In this document: positions 1 to 5,691 of the stretch, piece by piece
Position numbering within the stretch: position 1 is the stretch's first letter
How the letters are laid out: each line of letters opens with the position of its first letter
NCBI GenBank assembly: GCA_016189845.1
Contig: JACPRT010000038.1
Location: 1 to 6,115 of the forward strand
Reading direction: 5' to 3'
DNA length: 6,115 nucleotides
DNA from: Chloroflexota bacterium
Lineage (GTDB): Bacteria > Chloroflexota > Dehalococcoidia > Lucifugimonadales > Lucifugimonadaceae
Translations under genes and position numbers: made by a program
Notes under the pieces: generated by a model
Told to the model about the DNA's origin: nothing
The model's database searches: none
The model's input: only the letters and a program-made list of their open reading frames with translations

Positions 1-555
1 AGGGGGCCTCTGGGTGAACTCGCCAAGGCCAGGGATCTTGATATACGTGTTTGGCAACCGCGCCAGCTCCAGCGCCTTTCGAAACTGCGCGTCGTCGGGC
101 ATGGTCGCCTGTTTGGCGCCCGCAAGGTGCTCGACCACGATCGTAGTGCCCGGACATGCCTTCACCAGAGCGTGGAACTCGTCGGCCGAGAACAGCTCGG
201 CGCCGCCCAGGCAGCTGACGACCAAGTCGAGTTCCCCGGCCTTCTTCCACGTTGCGAGCGGGTCCTTGCCCGCAGCGCGCGATTGCGGGTACAGCCGGAT
301 GCCGGCGGCACCCCGTTTGGCCAGCTTCGCAAGCGTGCCCGGCTGGTCCGGGTCTTCGGGGTCGACCAGTACGGTCACCTTGAACCGGCCCGGAAACCTC
401 TCCGCGCACTCGAACAGGTAGTCGTTGTCGTAGGTCCCGCCGTGCTGGATCAAGACCGCTTCCGACACGCCGTTCGAGTTCATCTCGAACAGCAACGTCT
501 CCACCGGTTCGAACCAGTTGTGGCCGGCGTGGCAATGTGTATCGATGATCCGCAC
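1..555 (-). CDS. TIM-barrel amidohydrolase (amidohydrolase_2 / COG3618 type), C-terminus cut by window edge
   Basis: A minus-strand frame starts with GTG at 553-555 and stays open for 185 codons to base 1, so the C-terminal part lies outside the window. It is preceded by GGAGG (561-565) with a 5-base spacer, which fixes the start. The N-terminus reads MRIIDTHCHAG; H7 and H9 form the HxH metal-binding motif at the end of barrel strand 1 that is typical of amidohydrolase_2 proteins. Further family-like blocks are GIRLYP (85-90), VVEHLAG (140-146, with H143 as the likely strand-5 histidine) and NTYIKIPGLGEF (169-180). The family includes lactonases (L-fuconolactonase, 2-pyrone-4,6-dicarboxylate lactonase) and decarboxylases. 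It lies 49 bases after the epimerase-like gene and on the same strand, so it is probably the third gene of the operon. I infer a lactone hydrolase role from this context. The family call is firm and the substrate unknown. The last metal aspartate expected near the C-terminus is not visible. Confidence 0.87.
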   Translation of the reverse strand, partial: MRIIDTHCHAGHNWFEPVETLLFEMNSNGVSEAVLIQHGGTYDNDYLFECAERFPGRFKVTVLVDPEDPDQPGTLAKLAKRGAAGIRLYPQSRAAGKDPLATWKKAGELDLVVSCLGGAELFSADEFHALVKACPGTTIVVEHLAGAKQATMPDDAQFRKALELARLPNTYIKIPGLGEFTQRPP

Positions 556-560
556 GGACG

Positions 561-565
561 CCTCC
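561..565 (-). promoter_or_regulatory. Ribosome binding site of the amidohydrolase gene
   Basis: GGAGG on the minus strand sits 5 bases before the GTG at 555. It decides the start: the frame stays open upstream, but no upstream candidate has a comparable Shine-Dalgarno match, and the conserved RIIDTHCH strand begins directly after this GTG. Confidence 0.7.
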
Positions 566-604
566 GATCTCCCGCGTTTCGCGGTGTCTATCCTGCGATC
601 GCCC

Positions 605-1687
605 CTATCTACGTTCGATGCTCCCGCCCGCGGTGACCCGCAGTACCTTTCCCCTGCCCGTGTATGCGACCGCGTGAAGGGTGGCCGATACCGTCTGGCC
701 CGCGCGGAAGCGACGGGCAGTCTTGTTCTCGATCGCGGGCCCGAGCCCGGTGTTAGGGAAGCTGGTGCAGGGCTCCAGGCCGACGTTATAGCACCGTCGG
801 TACCACGGGTAGCCGGTCCCGCCTCCCAGGTTGCGCCAGAACCACAGGTATTCGAAGACGCTTATCGGGAACGAGACGCCAAACCCGATTCCCAGCTGCT
901 CGTTCGTGACGGCGTACCAGCCTTCCTTCATTTCCGTGAAGTAGGCCATGTCGAGCGAGCGGTCGTCCTTGCCCGGAAACCTGTTGAAGTCGATCGCGGC
1001 GCCACGCTTCGCGGCCGCCTTTGGTGACGGTCCGCTCCAGCCAGGCTTCAGCTTCGCGTCTGTCCCCATGTCGGTCGGATGGTTCAGGATCGTGCACGGC
1101 GGCACGTCGAGCCGCGCCTCCGAGGCCAGCAACGGGGCGCCGATCGCGATGTGCTCGAGCCACACGCAGTCGGCTGGCTCCTCCCCTTCGTTGGTCACCG
1201 ATTCTTCGACCACCAGTCCGGCGCTGCCCGCTTCGATTGTCAGCGTCTTCTCGACCCGGAACGGCGTCCGCGCCCCCTTGACGCGGAACCTGGCCGCCAC
1301 TCGCTTCGATGAATCCTCGACGATGTCGACATCCCACGGCGCCGTGCTGACCTCGCCGTGGAGACCGAGTTCCGCCCCTGCGACGGTCGAAGGGAAGCCG
1401 CCGTGCGGGACTACCGTCTGCCAGCCCCCTTCGTAGACGTCCAGCCAGATGCTGGAAGGCGCCCCGGTCGTGGGAAGGAATTTTCGCGGGTCGCGCACAC
1501 CCCAGGGCGTCCGCCACATGAAATCGACATCGCTTGGCTTGTGAACGAAGCTGTAGACGTCAGCGCCCTTGTCGGCGAGAACGGTCACCCTGATCTGCTC
1601 GTTCTCGAGAATGACCGTCTTGAGTCCCCGGTACGTCCAGGCGTCGGAGATGCGGCAACCGGCGTTGCGTTCGTCCTGGTAGTGCAT
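605..1687 (-). CDS. Aldose 1-epimerase-like protein (galactose mutarotase fold, DUF4432-like), copy A
   Basis: This is a 360-residue protein that begins MHYQDERNAGC and ends SIERR before TAG at 607-605. The size fits mutarotase-fold proteins. Mutarotases interconvert sugar anomers using two histidines and a glutamate. Candidate equivalents are H110 (GLHGE), H179 (EHIAIG) and E305 (NVGLEP), with D246 in between; the spacing resembles the His96/His170/Asp243/Glu304 set of the Lactococcus lactis enzyme. All four are kept in copy B. Other strong blocks are VRVTVLADKGA-like (33-42), DFMWRTPWGVRD (55-66), YEGGWQT (85-91) and GYPWYRR (292-298). No signal peptide or membrane segment is seen, so it is cytoplasmic. 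The ATG at 1687 shares its A with the TGA of the dehydrogenase gene (TGATG), which implies translational coupling. The frame is open to 1972 inside the dehydrogenase gene, but homology to copy B begins exactly at MHYQ, so the longer start is rejected. The fold assignment is fairly secure; true epimerase activity is inferred. Confidence 0.85.
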   Translation of the reverse strand: MHYQDERNAGCRISDAWTYRGLKTVILENEQIRVTVLADKGADVYSFVHKPSDVDFMWRTPWGVRDPRKFLPTTGAPSSIWLDVYEGGWQTVVPHGGFPSTVAGAELGLHGEVSTAPWDVDIVEDSSKRVAARFRVKGARTPFRVEKTLTIEAGSAGLVVEESVTNEGEEPADCVWLEHIAIGAPLLASEARLDVPPCTILNHPTDMGTDAKLKPGWSGPSPKAAAKRGAAIDFNRFPGKDDRSLDMAYFTEMKEGWYAVTNEQLGIGFGVSFPISVFEYLWFWRNLGGGTGYPWYRRCYNVGLEPCTSFPNTGLGPAIENKTARRFRAGQTVSATLHAVAYTGRGKVLRVTAGGSIERR

Positions 1688-2745
1688 CAGGCGCCCGCCC
1701 CTACCAGGATGCGATAGACGTCCTTCTGCGGCTTCAGCATGCGCTTGAACCCGTCCTCTATGCCCCGCTCGAGCGGCACCTTGACTGTGATCAGGGGCTT
1801 CACCCGGATCCTCCCCTCTGCGATGAGCGCCACGGCGGTGCGAAAGTCCTGGGGATCGGCGGCCACGGAGCCGATCACCCGCTTTTCGCCATCGACGATG
1901 TCCAGGAAATTGAATTCCGGCTTCGCCGCGTAGATCCCGACGAGTACGACAGTCCCACGCCTCCTCACCCACTGGATGGCGTCGATAGGCGTGCGCGCCG
2001 CGCCCGCGGTCTCGATCACCACGTCGGGGCCGATATCATCGGTCAGCTTACGCAGAGCCTGCCCTGCGTCGGCCTTTCCGGCATCGATCACCGCGTCGGC
2101 GCCAAAGGACTTTGCGAGATCAAGGCTCTGCTGGCGCACGTCGACCGCGAAAGCGGTTGCGCCTGCGGCCCTGACGGCCTGCAATGTCAGCAGGCCGACG
2201 GTCCCGCAGCCGATGACGGCCACTCGATCGCCGAGCCCGGCGCGGGACCTGCGGGCGGCGTGCACGGCGACCGTAGCAGGCTCGACGAGCGGCGCTTCCT
2301 CGTCGCTGACGCTTGCCGGCAGCTTGATGCAGTGATCGGCCCGCCAAACGACGAACTCGGCAAGCCCGCCATCGGCGGAGAATCCCGTCACAGCCATGCT
2401 CGGGCAGGACGAAAACTCCCCCTTGCGACACCAGTAGCACGTGCCGCATGTGATCACGTCTTCGACCGCCACGCGGTCTCCCGGCTTCAGTCCCGTGACG
2501 CCCTGGCCGACCTGCACGACCCGGCCGGCTACTTCGTGTCCGAGCGCGAGGGGCAGCTTCTTGCCGGTAATGGGGTTGGGTGTGGCGGCGGCGAAGCGGG
2601 GGCCGAACTGCCATTCCTCGATGTCGGTGGCGCAGATGCTCGTATACGTGACCTTCAGCTTGACCTCGCCGGGCACGGGCACGGGCTCCGGCCAGTCGTC
2701 GACCAGCCTCAGGTCCTTGTTGCCGTACAGGACGATTGCCTTCAT
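1687..2745 (-). CDS. Zinc-dependent MDR alcohol/polyol/sugar dehydrogenase
   Basis: A 352-residue medium-chain dehydrogenase, the usual length for the family; it oxidises an alcohol or sugar hydroxyl with NAD(P). The catalytic zinc ligands are visible as C38 (SICATD), H70-E71 (LGHEVAGRV) and E155 (VEPATVAVHA). The structural zinc site is C100, C103, C106 and C114 in the CGTCYWC block. The Rossmann nucleotide site is GCGTVG (179-184), and D202 at the end of the second strand suggests a preference for NAD over NADP. The closest named relatives by motif are threonine, sorbitol/polyol and 2,3-butanediol dehydrogenases; the motifs do not choose among them. The start ATG at 2745 opens the canonical MKAIVLYG strand and has only a weak AAGG-type site about 9 bases upstream. 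It is first in the leftward operon and overlaps the epimerase-like gene by one base. In this context I infer a sugar dehydrogenase forming a lactone. Confidence 0.93.
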   Translation of the reverse strand: MKAIVLYGNKDLRLVDDWPEPVPVPGEVKLKVTYTSICATDIEEWQFGPRFAAATPNPITGKKLPLALGHEVAGRVVQVGQGVTGLKPGDRVAVEDVITCGTCYWCRKGEFSSCPSMAVTGFSADGGLAEFVVWRADHCIKLPASVSDEEAPLVEPATVAVHAARRSRAGLGDRVAVIGCGTVGLLTLQAVRAAGATAFAVDVRQQSLDLAKSFGADAVIDAGKADAGQALRKLTDDIGPDVVIETAGAARTPIDAIQWVRRRGTVVLVGIYAAKPEFNFLDIVDGEKRVIGSVAADPQDFRTAVALIAEGRIRVKPLITVKVPLERGIEDGFKRMLKPQKDVYRILVGAGA

Positions 2746-2794
2746 GTGACGAAACCTTCGTGGTGCGGCCTTCGCGACCGGGCTGTTTCAGCGG

Positions 2795-2812
2795 CCGCAT
2801 TCTTTCATGCGG
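2795..2812. promoter_or_regulatory. Perfect 6-6-6 inverted repeat, candidate operator
   Basis: CCGCAT (2795-2800) and its exact reverse complement ATGCGG (2807-2812) flank a 6-base AT-richer spacer (2801-2806). The size and symmetry suit a dimeric helix-turn-helix repressor such as a GntR- or LacI-type regulator. It overlaps the candidate leftward -10 box. No regulator gene is visible in the window. A repeat of this size can also occur by chance in a 166-base region. Confidence 0.35.
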
Positions 2813-2827
2813 ATCGGGGACGGGCAA
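2799..2827 (-). promoter_or_regulatory. Candidate sigma70-type promoter of the dehydrogenase operon
   Basis: On the minus strand, TTGCCC (2827-2822) and AAGAAT (2804-2799) are separated by exactly 17 bases; each matches 4 of 6 consensus positions. Transcription would start near 2792, giving a leader of about 47 bases before the ATG at 2745. The match is weak, so this is only a candidate. Confidence 0.25.
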
Positions 2828-2857
2828 GGCGGGTCTCCTGGACTGCGAAGCCGCGGC

Positions 2858-2863
2858 TATACT
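2858..2863 (+). promoter_or_regulatory. Candidate -10 box of the enolase-superfamily gene
   Basis: TATACT matches 5 of 6 bases of the sigma70 -10 consensus and stands out in a GC-rich region. A start near 2870 would leave a leader of about 41 bases. No good -35 element is seen 16-18 bases upstream, so the promoter may need an activator or may not be real. Confidence 0.3.
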
Positions 2864-2899
2864 GCCCGGACGCCCTGACGAGAAGCGGCACGCCACGCT

Positions 2900-2904
2900 G
2901 GAGG
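2900..2904 (+). promoter_or_regulatory. Ribosome binding site deciding the start of the enolase-superfamily gene
   Basis: GGAGG lies 7 bases before the ATG at 2912. Another ATG at 2908 is only 3 bases from the site and opens a 16-codon frame ending in TAG, so 2912 is the real start. Confidence 0.7.
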
Positions 2905-2911
2905 AACATGC

Positions 2912-4084
2912 ATGAAAGCCGGTCCGAAGATCACCAAGATCGAGATCACGGGATTTAGCTACACCGTCGACAACGTCGGCCGCGACTACAACACCTTCAA
3001 CATGGTCTACGAGAAGGGCGGCAAGCAGACGGCCCGCGCCGGCGTGCTGCAGATCCACACGGACCAGGGCATAACAGGGGAGTACGTGGGCGTACGGGGC
3101 GGCCCGGCGTCGCAGGTTGGCATGGTGGCCGATTACCTGCTCGGCAAGAACGCACTCGAGCGGGAAAAGATCTACCAGGACATCAAGCGTGGCCTGCGCC
3201 ACACCGACATGACGGGCGTCGGCCCTATCGATATTTGCCTGTGGGACATAGCAGGCAAGCTGTTCGAGCAGCCCCTCTACCGTCTGCTCGGCGGCTGGCG
3301 CAAGCCCCTGCCGGCCTATGCGAGCACGTTGCATGGCGATGAGAACGGCGGCCTCACCACGCCCGAACAGTTCGCCGATTTCGCCGTTCAATGCAGGGAC
3401 ATGGGCTACCAGGCCTTCAAGATCCACGGCTGGGGCCTCGGCGGCCAGCGCATCGAACGCGAGGAGCAGAACGTCCTGCTCGTACGCAAGCGGGTCGGCG
3501 ACCGCACGGCGCTCATGATCGACCCCGCGTGCGAGTACGAGAATTTCGCCCAGGCCCTGAGAGTCGGTCTCGCGTGCGACGAGGCGAAGTTCTTCTGGTA
3601 CGAGGACCCGTACAAGGATGGCGGCGTCTCGGAGTTTGCATACAAGCGGCTCCGCCACATGATCAAGACGCCTATCCTCCAGACCGAGCACATTCGCCTG
3701 CTGGAGCAGCACGTCAACTTCATCGTCGCGGAGGCGACCGACTACGTGCGCGCTGGCGCCCACGAGGATGGTGGCATCACCGGAACGATGAAGATCGCGG
3801 CGGCGTCCGAGGGCTTTGGCCTGGATGTTGAACTGCACGGGCCGGGGCCGGTGCATCGCCATATCATGACCTCGATCCGCAATACGAACTGGTACGAGCT
3901 CGGGCTGGTCCACCCCCTTGTCAAGACCACGCGTCCACCCGTCTACCTGGACTACAACGACGACCTGGACGGCATCGACAAGCAGGGAAACGTGTTTGCG
4001 CCAGAGGGACCGGGAATCGGCGTCCAACTCGACTGGGACTACATAAAGAAGAACCAGGTCGACCACGTCGAGTGGGGCGGTTGA
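2912..4084 (+). CDS. Enolase-superfamily (mandelate racemase/muconate lactonizing type, COG4948) protein, probable sugar-acid dehydratase
   Basis: A 390-residue protein with the two-domain layout of the superfamily: an N-terminal capping domain (about 1-130, ending in IDICLWDIAGK and PLYRLLGG) and a TIM barrel. These enzymes abstract the proton next to a carboxylate, with Mg2+ holding the enolate. The likely metal ligands are D204 (MIDPAC), E231 (WYEDP) and E259 (QTEH). The strand-2 base motif is K170-x-H172 (AFKIHGW) rather than the common KxK. D277 (ATDYVRA) and H309 (ELHGPGP) fit the Asp-His dyad of the mandelate racemase subgroup, and GGITG (287-291) is the usual block before the last barrel strands. 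A206 rather than His after the first metal Asp argues against the galactonate-dehydratase type. It is divergent from an operon with dehydrogenase, mutarotase-like and lactonase-like genes, so dehydration of an aldonate to a 2-keto-3-deoxy acid is inferred. The superfamily call is very firm; the substrate is unknown, and a racemase or lactonizing activity is possible. Confidence 0.92.
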   Translation: MKAGPKITKIEITGFSYTVDNVGRDYNTFNMVYEKGGKQTARAGVLQIHTDQGITGEYVGVRGGPASQVGMVADYLLGKNALEREKIYQDIKRGLRHTDMTGVGPIDICLWDIAGKLFEQPLYRLLGGWRKPLPAYASTLHGDENGGLTTPEQFADFAVQCRDMGYQAFKIHGWGLGGQRIEREEQNVLLVRKRVGDRTALMIDPACEYENFAQALRVGLACDEAKFFWYEDPYKDGGVSEFAYKRLRHMIKTPILQTEHIRLLEQHVNFIVAEATDYVRAGAHEDGGITGTMKIAAASEGFGLDVELHGPGPVHRHIMTSIRNTNWYELGLVHPLVKTTRPPVYLDYNDDLDGIDKQGNVFAPEGPGIGVQLDWDYIKKNQVDHVEWGG

Positions 4085-4125
4085 GCACCACGAGGGAGGG
4101 TGGTAGGCCGAAGCGGGATTTCCCC

Positions 4126-4131
4126 TAAAAT
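4126..4131 (+). promoter_or_regulatory. Candidate -10 box for leaderless clpS transcription
   Basis: TAAAAT matches 5 of 6 consensus bases and ends 6 bases before the GTG at 4138, so transcription would begin at or next to the start codon. No Shine-Dalgarno site lies at a usable distance from that GTG, which fits a leaderless message. No recognisable -35 box is seen at 16-18 bases. Confidence 0.3.
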
Positions 4132-4137
4132 GGCATC

Positions 4138-4422
4138 GTGACTACCGCTCCGGCGATTGAACGCGCCACTCAGATCTCGCGGGATATCATCCATCCGTAC
4201 GCCGTCATCCTGCACGACGACGCCGTGCATACGATGGAGTACGTGGTCGATGCGTTGGTGAAGAGCGTCCCGACGCTGAGCGAGCAGGAAGCCAGCGAGG
4301 TGATGATGAAGGCCCACAACGAGGGCCGTGCGGTCGTCGTCGTCTGCCCGCTCGAGCAAGCCGAGTTATACCGCGACCGCCTCCAGACTTTTGGCCTCGG
4401 CGTTTCCATCGAACCCGCGTAG
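4138..4422 (+). CDS. clpS: ClpS-family adaptor for ClpA/ClpC-ClpP (N-degron recognition)
   Basis: A 94-residue protein, the normal ClpS size. ClpS binds N-end-rule substrates and delivers them to the Clp AAA+ unfoldase and ClpP protease in the cytoplasm. A variable N-terminal tail (1-20) is followed by the ClpS core: YAVILHDDAVHTMEYVV (21-37), an alpha-helical stretch, VMMKAHNEGRAVVVV (55-69), EQAELYRDRL (73-82) and a final GLGVSIEP strand (86-93). H60 corresponds to the conserved binding-pocket histidine. D27-D28 take the place of the usual Asn-Asp pair, and H31 stands where Escherichia coli has Thr38, a variation resembling actinobacterial ClpS more than the E. coli form. The GTG at 4138 is chosen because no ATG lies at this position and the next in-frame Met is inside the core. 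It follows the enolase gene by 53 bases and converges with the second epimerase-like gene. No clpA or clpC is in the window. Confidence 0.88.
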   Translation: MTTAPAIERATQISRDIIHPYAVILHDDAVHTMEYVVDALVKSVPTLSEQEASEVMMKAHNEGRAVVVVCPLEQAELYRDRLQTFGLGVSIEPA

Positions 4423-4462
4423 GCGTCCGCGCCGTTTCCCTTGCCCGCCGAGTACCTTCGCG

Positions 4463-5560
4463 TTACCGCCTGATCGGGATCACTTTCCCGTCCGGCGTCA
4501 CTTTCGATACCCCACGGAAGCCGCGGCCGACCGGATAGGCAACCGCCCTCATCGTCGCCGACAGCGTCGCCCCTGCCTTCATGCGGATCGCAGTCGACCT
4601 GCGACTTCCAGGCAAGGGCTGGCCATTGGCCAGGCTCGTGAACGGTTCGAGGCCGACGTTGTAGGTACGCCTGTACCAGGGGTAGCCGCTACCGCCGCCG
4701 AAGACCTGCCAGTACCACAGGTACCTGAACGTCTGAACGGGGTACACGAAGGCGAAACCGACGCCCCGTTCGGGGTTGGAGACTGCGTACCAACCTTCCG
4801 GCATTTCCGTCACGACCGCGTAGTCCTGCACACGCGCCGATTTCGGTGGGATCGCCCCGAGGTCCTCCGGAGCGCCGTCCCGACCGATCGCCATCGGCCA
4901 TTCGCTTCGCTGCCCGGATTTGAGCCGTCTCGTTGCTCGCTCTCCCTCACCCGGGACGATGACAGTCCCGCCGGAGACGTCGAGCCGGCACGACGGACTG
5001 AGGAAGGGACCGCCGAGCGCAATGTGCTGCCCCCACACGCAGTCGGCCTCCTCTTCCGCTTCGTTGGTCACCCGTTCTTCGACCGTCAGAACTGGCGACC
5101 GCGCCTCGAGCGAGAGCAGCTTCTCGATCCGATACGGTGTGCGGTACGTCCGTACCCAGAACCTGGCCGAGACACGCTCGGGGGAATCGTCCACGATCTG
5201 CACGTCCCACGGCATGAGCGTGGCCTCGGAATGTTGTCCGATCTCGGTGCCCGCGTAAGTCATTGGCGAGCCGCCGGTGGGGGCGAGAGTCTGCCAACCG
5301 CCCTCGTAGACGTCGTGCCACAACCCCTCCGGCCAGCCGGATGTCGGCAGGAACCGCCGCGTGTCGCGAACGCCCCACGGAGTGCGCCACATGAAGTCGG
5401 TGTCCGTCGGCTTGTGGACGAGTTCGTATATAACTGCGCCCTTGTCTGCGAGCACGGTAACGCGGACAATTTCGTTCTCAAGGACCACGACCTTGAGACC
5501 ACGAAAGGTCCAGGCATCGGAGATTCGGCAGCCGTACGTACGCTCGGACTGGTAGTGCAT
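4463..5560 (-). CDS. Aldose 1-epimerase-like protein (galactose mutarotase fold, DUF4432-like), copy B
   Basis: A 365-residue protein and clear paralogue of the gene at 605-1687. Alignment by eye is gap-free over about the first 310 residues and roughly half identical. It begins MHYQSERTYGC, with shared blocks DFMWRTPWGVRD (55-66), YEGGWQT (85-91), EADCVW (171-176), EGWYAV (255-260), GGGSGYPWYRR (288-298) and YNVGLEP (300-306). The candidate catalytic residues H110 (GQHSE), H179 (GQHIALG), D246 and E305 are all present. Residues about 196-245 differ strongly from copy A and probably form the substrate-facing loop. It has its own excellent ribosome site (5567-5572) and no same-strand gene directly downstream; the next gene, clpS, converges with 40 bases between the stops. 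It is therefore apparently monocistronic. No signal peptide is seen. The fold is fairly secure; anomerase activity on an unknown sugar is inferred. Confidence 0.85.
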   Translation of the reverse strand: MHYQSERTYGCRISDAWTFRGLKVVVLENEIVRVTVLADKGAVIYELVHKPTDTDFMWRTPWGVRDTRRFLPTSGWPEGLWHDVYEGGWQTLAPTGGSPMTYAGTEIGQHSEATLMPWDVQIVDDSPERVSARFWVRTYRTPYRIEKLLSLEARSPVLTVEERVTNEAEEEADCVWGQHIALGGPFLSPSCRLDVSGGTVIVPGEGERATRRLKSGQRSEWPMAIGRDGAPEDLGAIPPKSARVQDYAVVTEMPEGWYAVSNPERGVGFAFVYPVQTFRYLWYWQVFGGGSGYPWYRRTYNVGLEPFTSLANGQPLPGSRRSTAIRMKAGATLSATMRAVAYPVGRGFRGVSKVTPDGKVIPIRR

Positions 5561-5566
5561 GTGACT

Positions 5567-5572
5567 CTCCTT
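5567..5572 (-). promoter_or_regulatory. Ribosome binding site of epimerase-like copy B
   Basis: AAGGAG on the minus strand is 6 bases before the ATG at 5560, a near-ideal site. It confirms the start, which matches the start chosen for copy A. Confidence 0.75.
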
Positions 5573-5623
5573 CGCACCGCGGGGAAATGCGGGTTTTTGC
5601 CAATGACCTTGAGCAAGCCCGCC

Positions 5624-5645
5624 ATTATGCTTGACGCCGAAACGC
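5624..5645 (-). promoter_or_regulatory. Candidate promoter region of epimerase-like copy B
   Basis: CATAAT (5629-5624 on the minus strand) matches 5 of 6 bases of the -10 consensus. A weak ATGACG -35 element (5651-5646), sharing TGAC with consensus, lies 16 bases upstream. Transcription would start near 5617, with a leader of about 57 bases. Supported only by consensus matching. Confidence 0.25.
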
Positions 5646-5680
5646 CGTCATGATGGGAAAGGTTGATCCCATGGGTTCTC

Positions 5681-5686
5681 AGGAGG
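5681..5686 (+). promoter_or_regulatory. Ribosome binding site deciding the start of the receiver gene
   Basis: AGGAGG stands 5 bases before the ATG at 5692. Earlier in-frame ATGs at 5650 and 5671 lack such a site and would add a non-conserved tail, so 5692 is preferred. Confidence 0.75.
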
Positions 5687-5691
5687 CCCGG

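Larger units (their letters stand above)
2746..2911. promoter_or_regulatory. Divergent intergenic region between the dehydrogenase operon and the enolase-superfamily gene
   Basis: These 166 bases separate two divergent catabolic units and must carry both promoters. They contain no convincing coding frame. Seen inside are an inverted repeat (2795-2812), a TATACT box for rightward transcription (2858-2863), a possible leftward promoter (2799-2827) and a good Shine-Dalgarno site (2900-2904). The shared control region is one reason to treat the two sides as one functional cassette. Confidence 0.6.

Noticed and set aside
1688..1972. Extending epimerase-like copy A upstream by 95 codons
   Set aside because: The extension lies inside the dehydrogenase C-terminus in another frame, reads as low-complexity Arg/Gly-rich sequence, and copy B starts exactly at the same MHYQ block with its own ribosome site.
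2120..4066. A 648-codon open frame on the minus strand covering the enolase-superfamily gene, the divergent region and part of the dehydrogenase
   Set aside because: It is antisense to a gene with clear catalytic motifs and runs out of frame through another real gene. Its translation shows no recognisable domain and is biased in composition, as expected of GC-rich antisense frames.
4087..4124. ACCAC/GTGGT (4087-4104) and GGG/CCC (4115-4124) repeats between the enolase-superfamily gene and clpS as a terminator
   Set aside because: Stems of 5 and 3 base pairs with no T-run afterwards do not support an intrinsic terminator.
4422..4433. GGCG-TCCG-CGCC hairpin after clpS as a terminator
   Set aside because: The stem has only 4 base pairs and is followed by just three T residues, too weak to call in GC-rich DNA.
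605..5560. A composite transposon bounded by the two mutarotase-like genes
   Set aside because: The copies are strongly diverged protein-coding paralogues, with no transposase, terminal inverted repeats or target duplications in view.
4328..5653. A 441-codon plus-strand frame opposite epimerase-like copy B
   Set aside because: The protein is rich in Arg, Pro and His without family motifs, overlaps the clpS end, and lies opposite a well-supported gene with a good ribosome site.
5650..5691. Longer receiver start at ATG 5650 or 5671
   Set aside because: Neither has a Shine-Dalgarno match, and receiver domains start close to the first strand; AGGAGG points to 5692.
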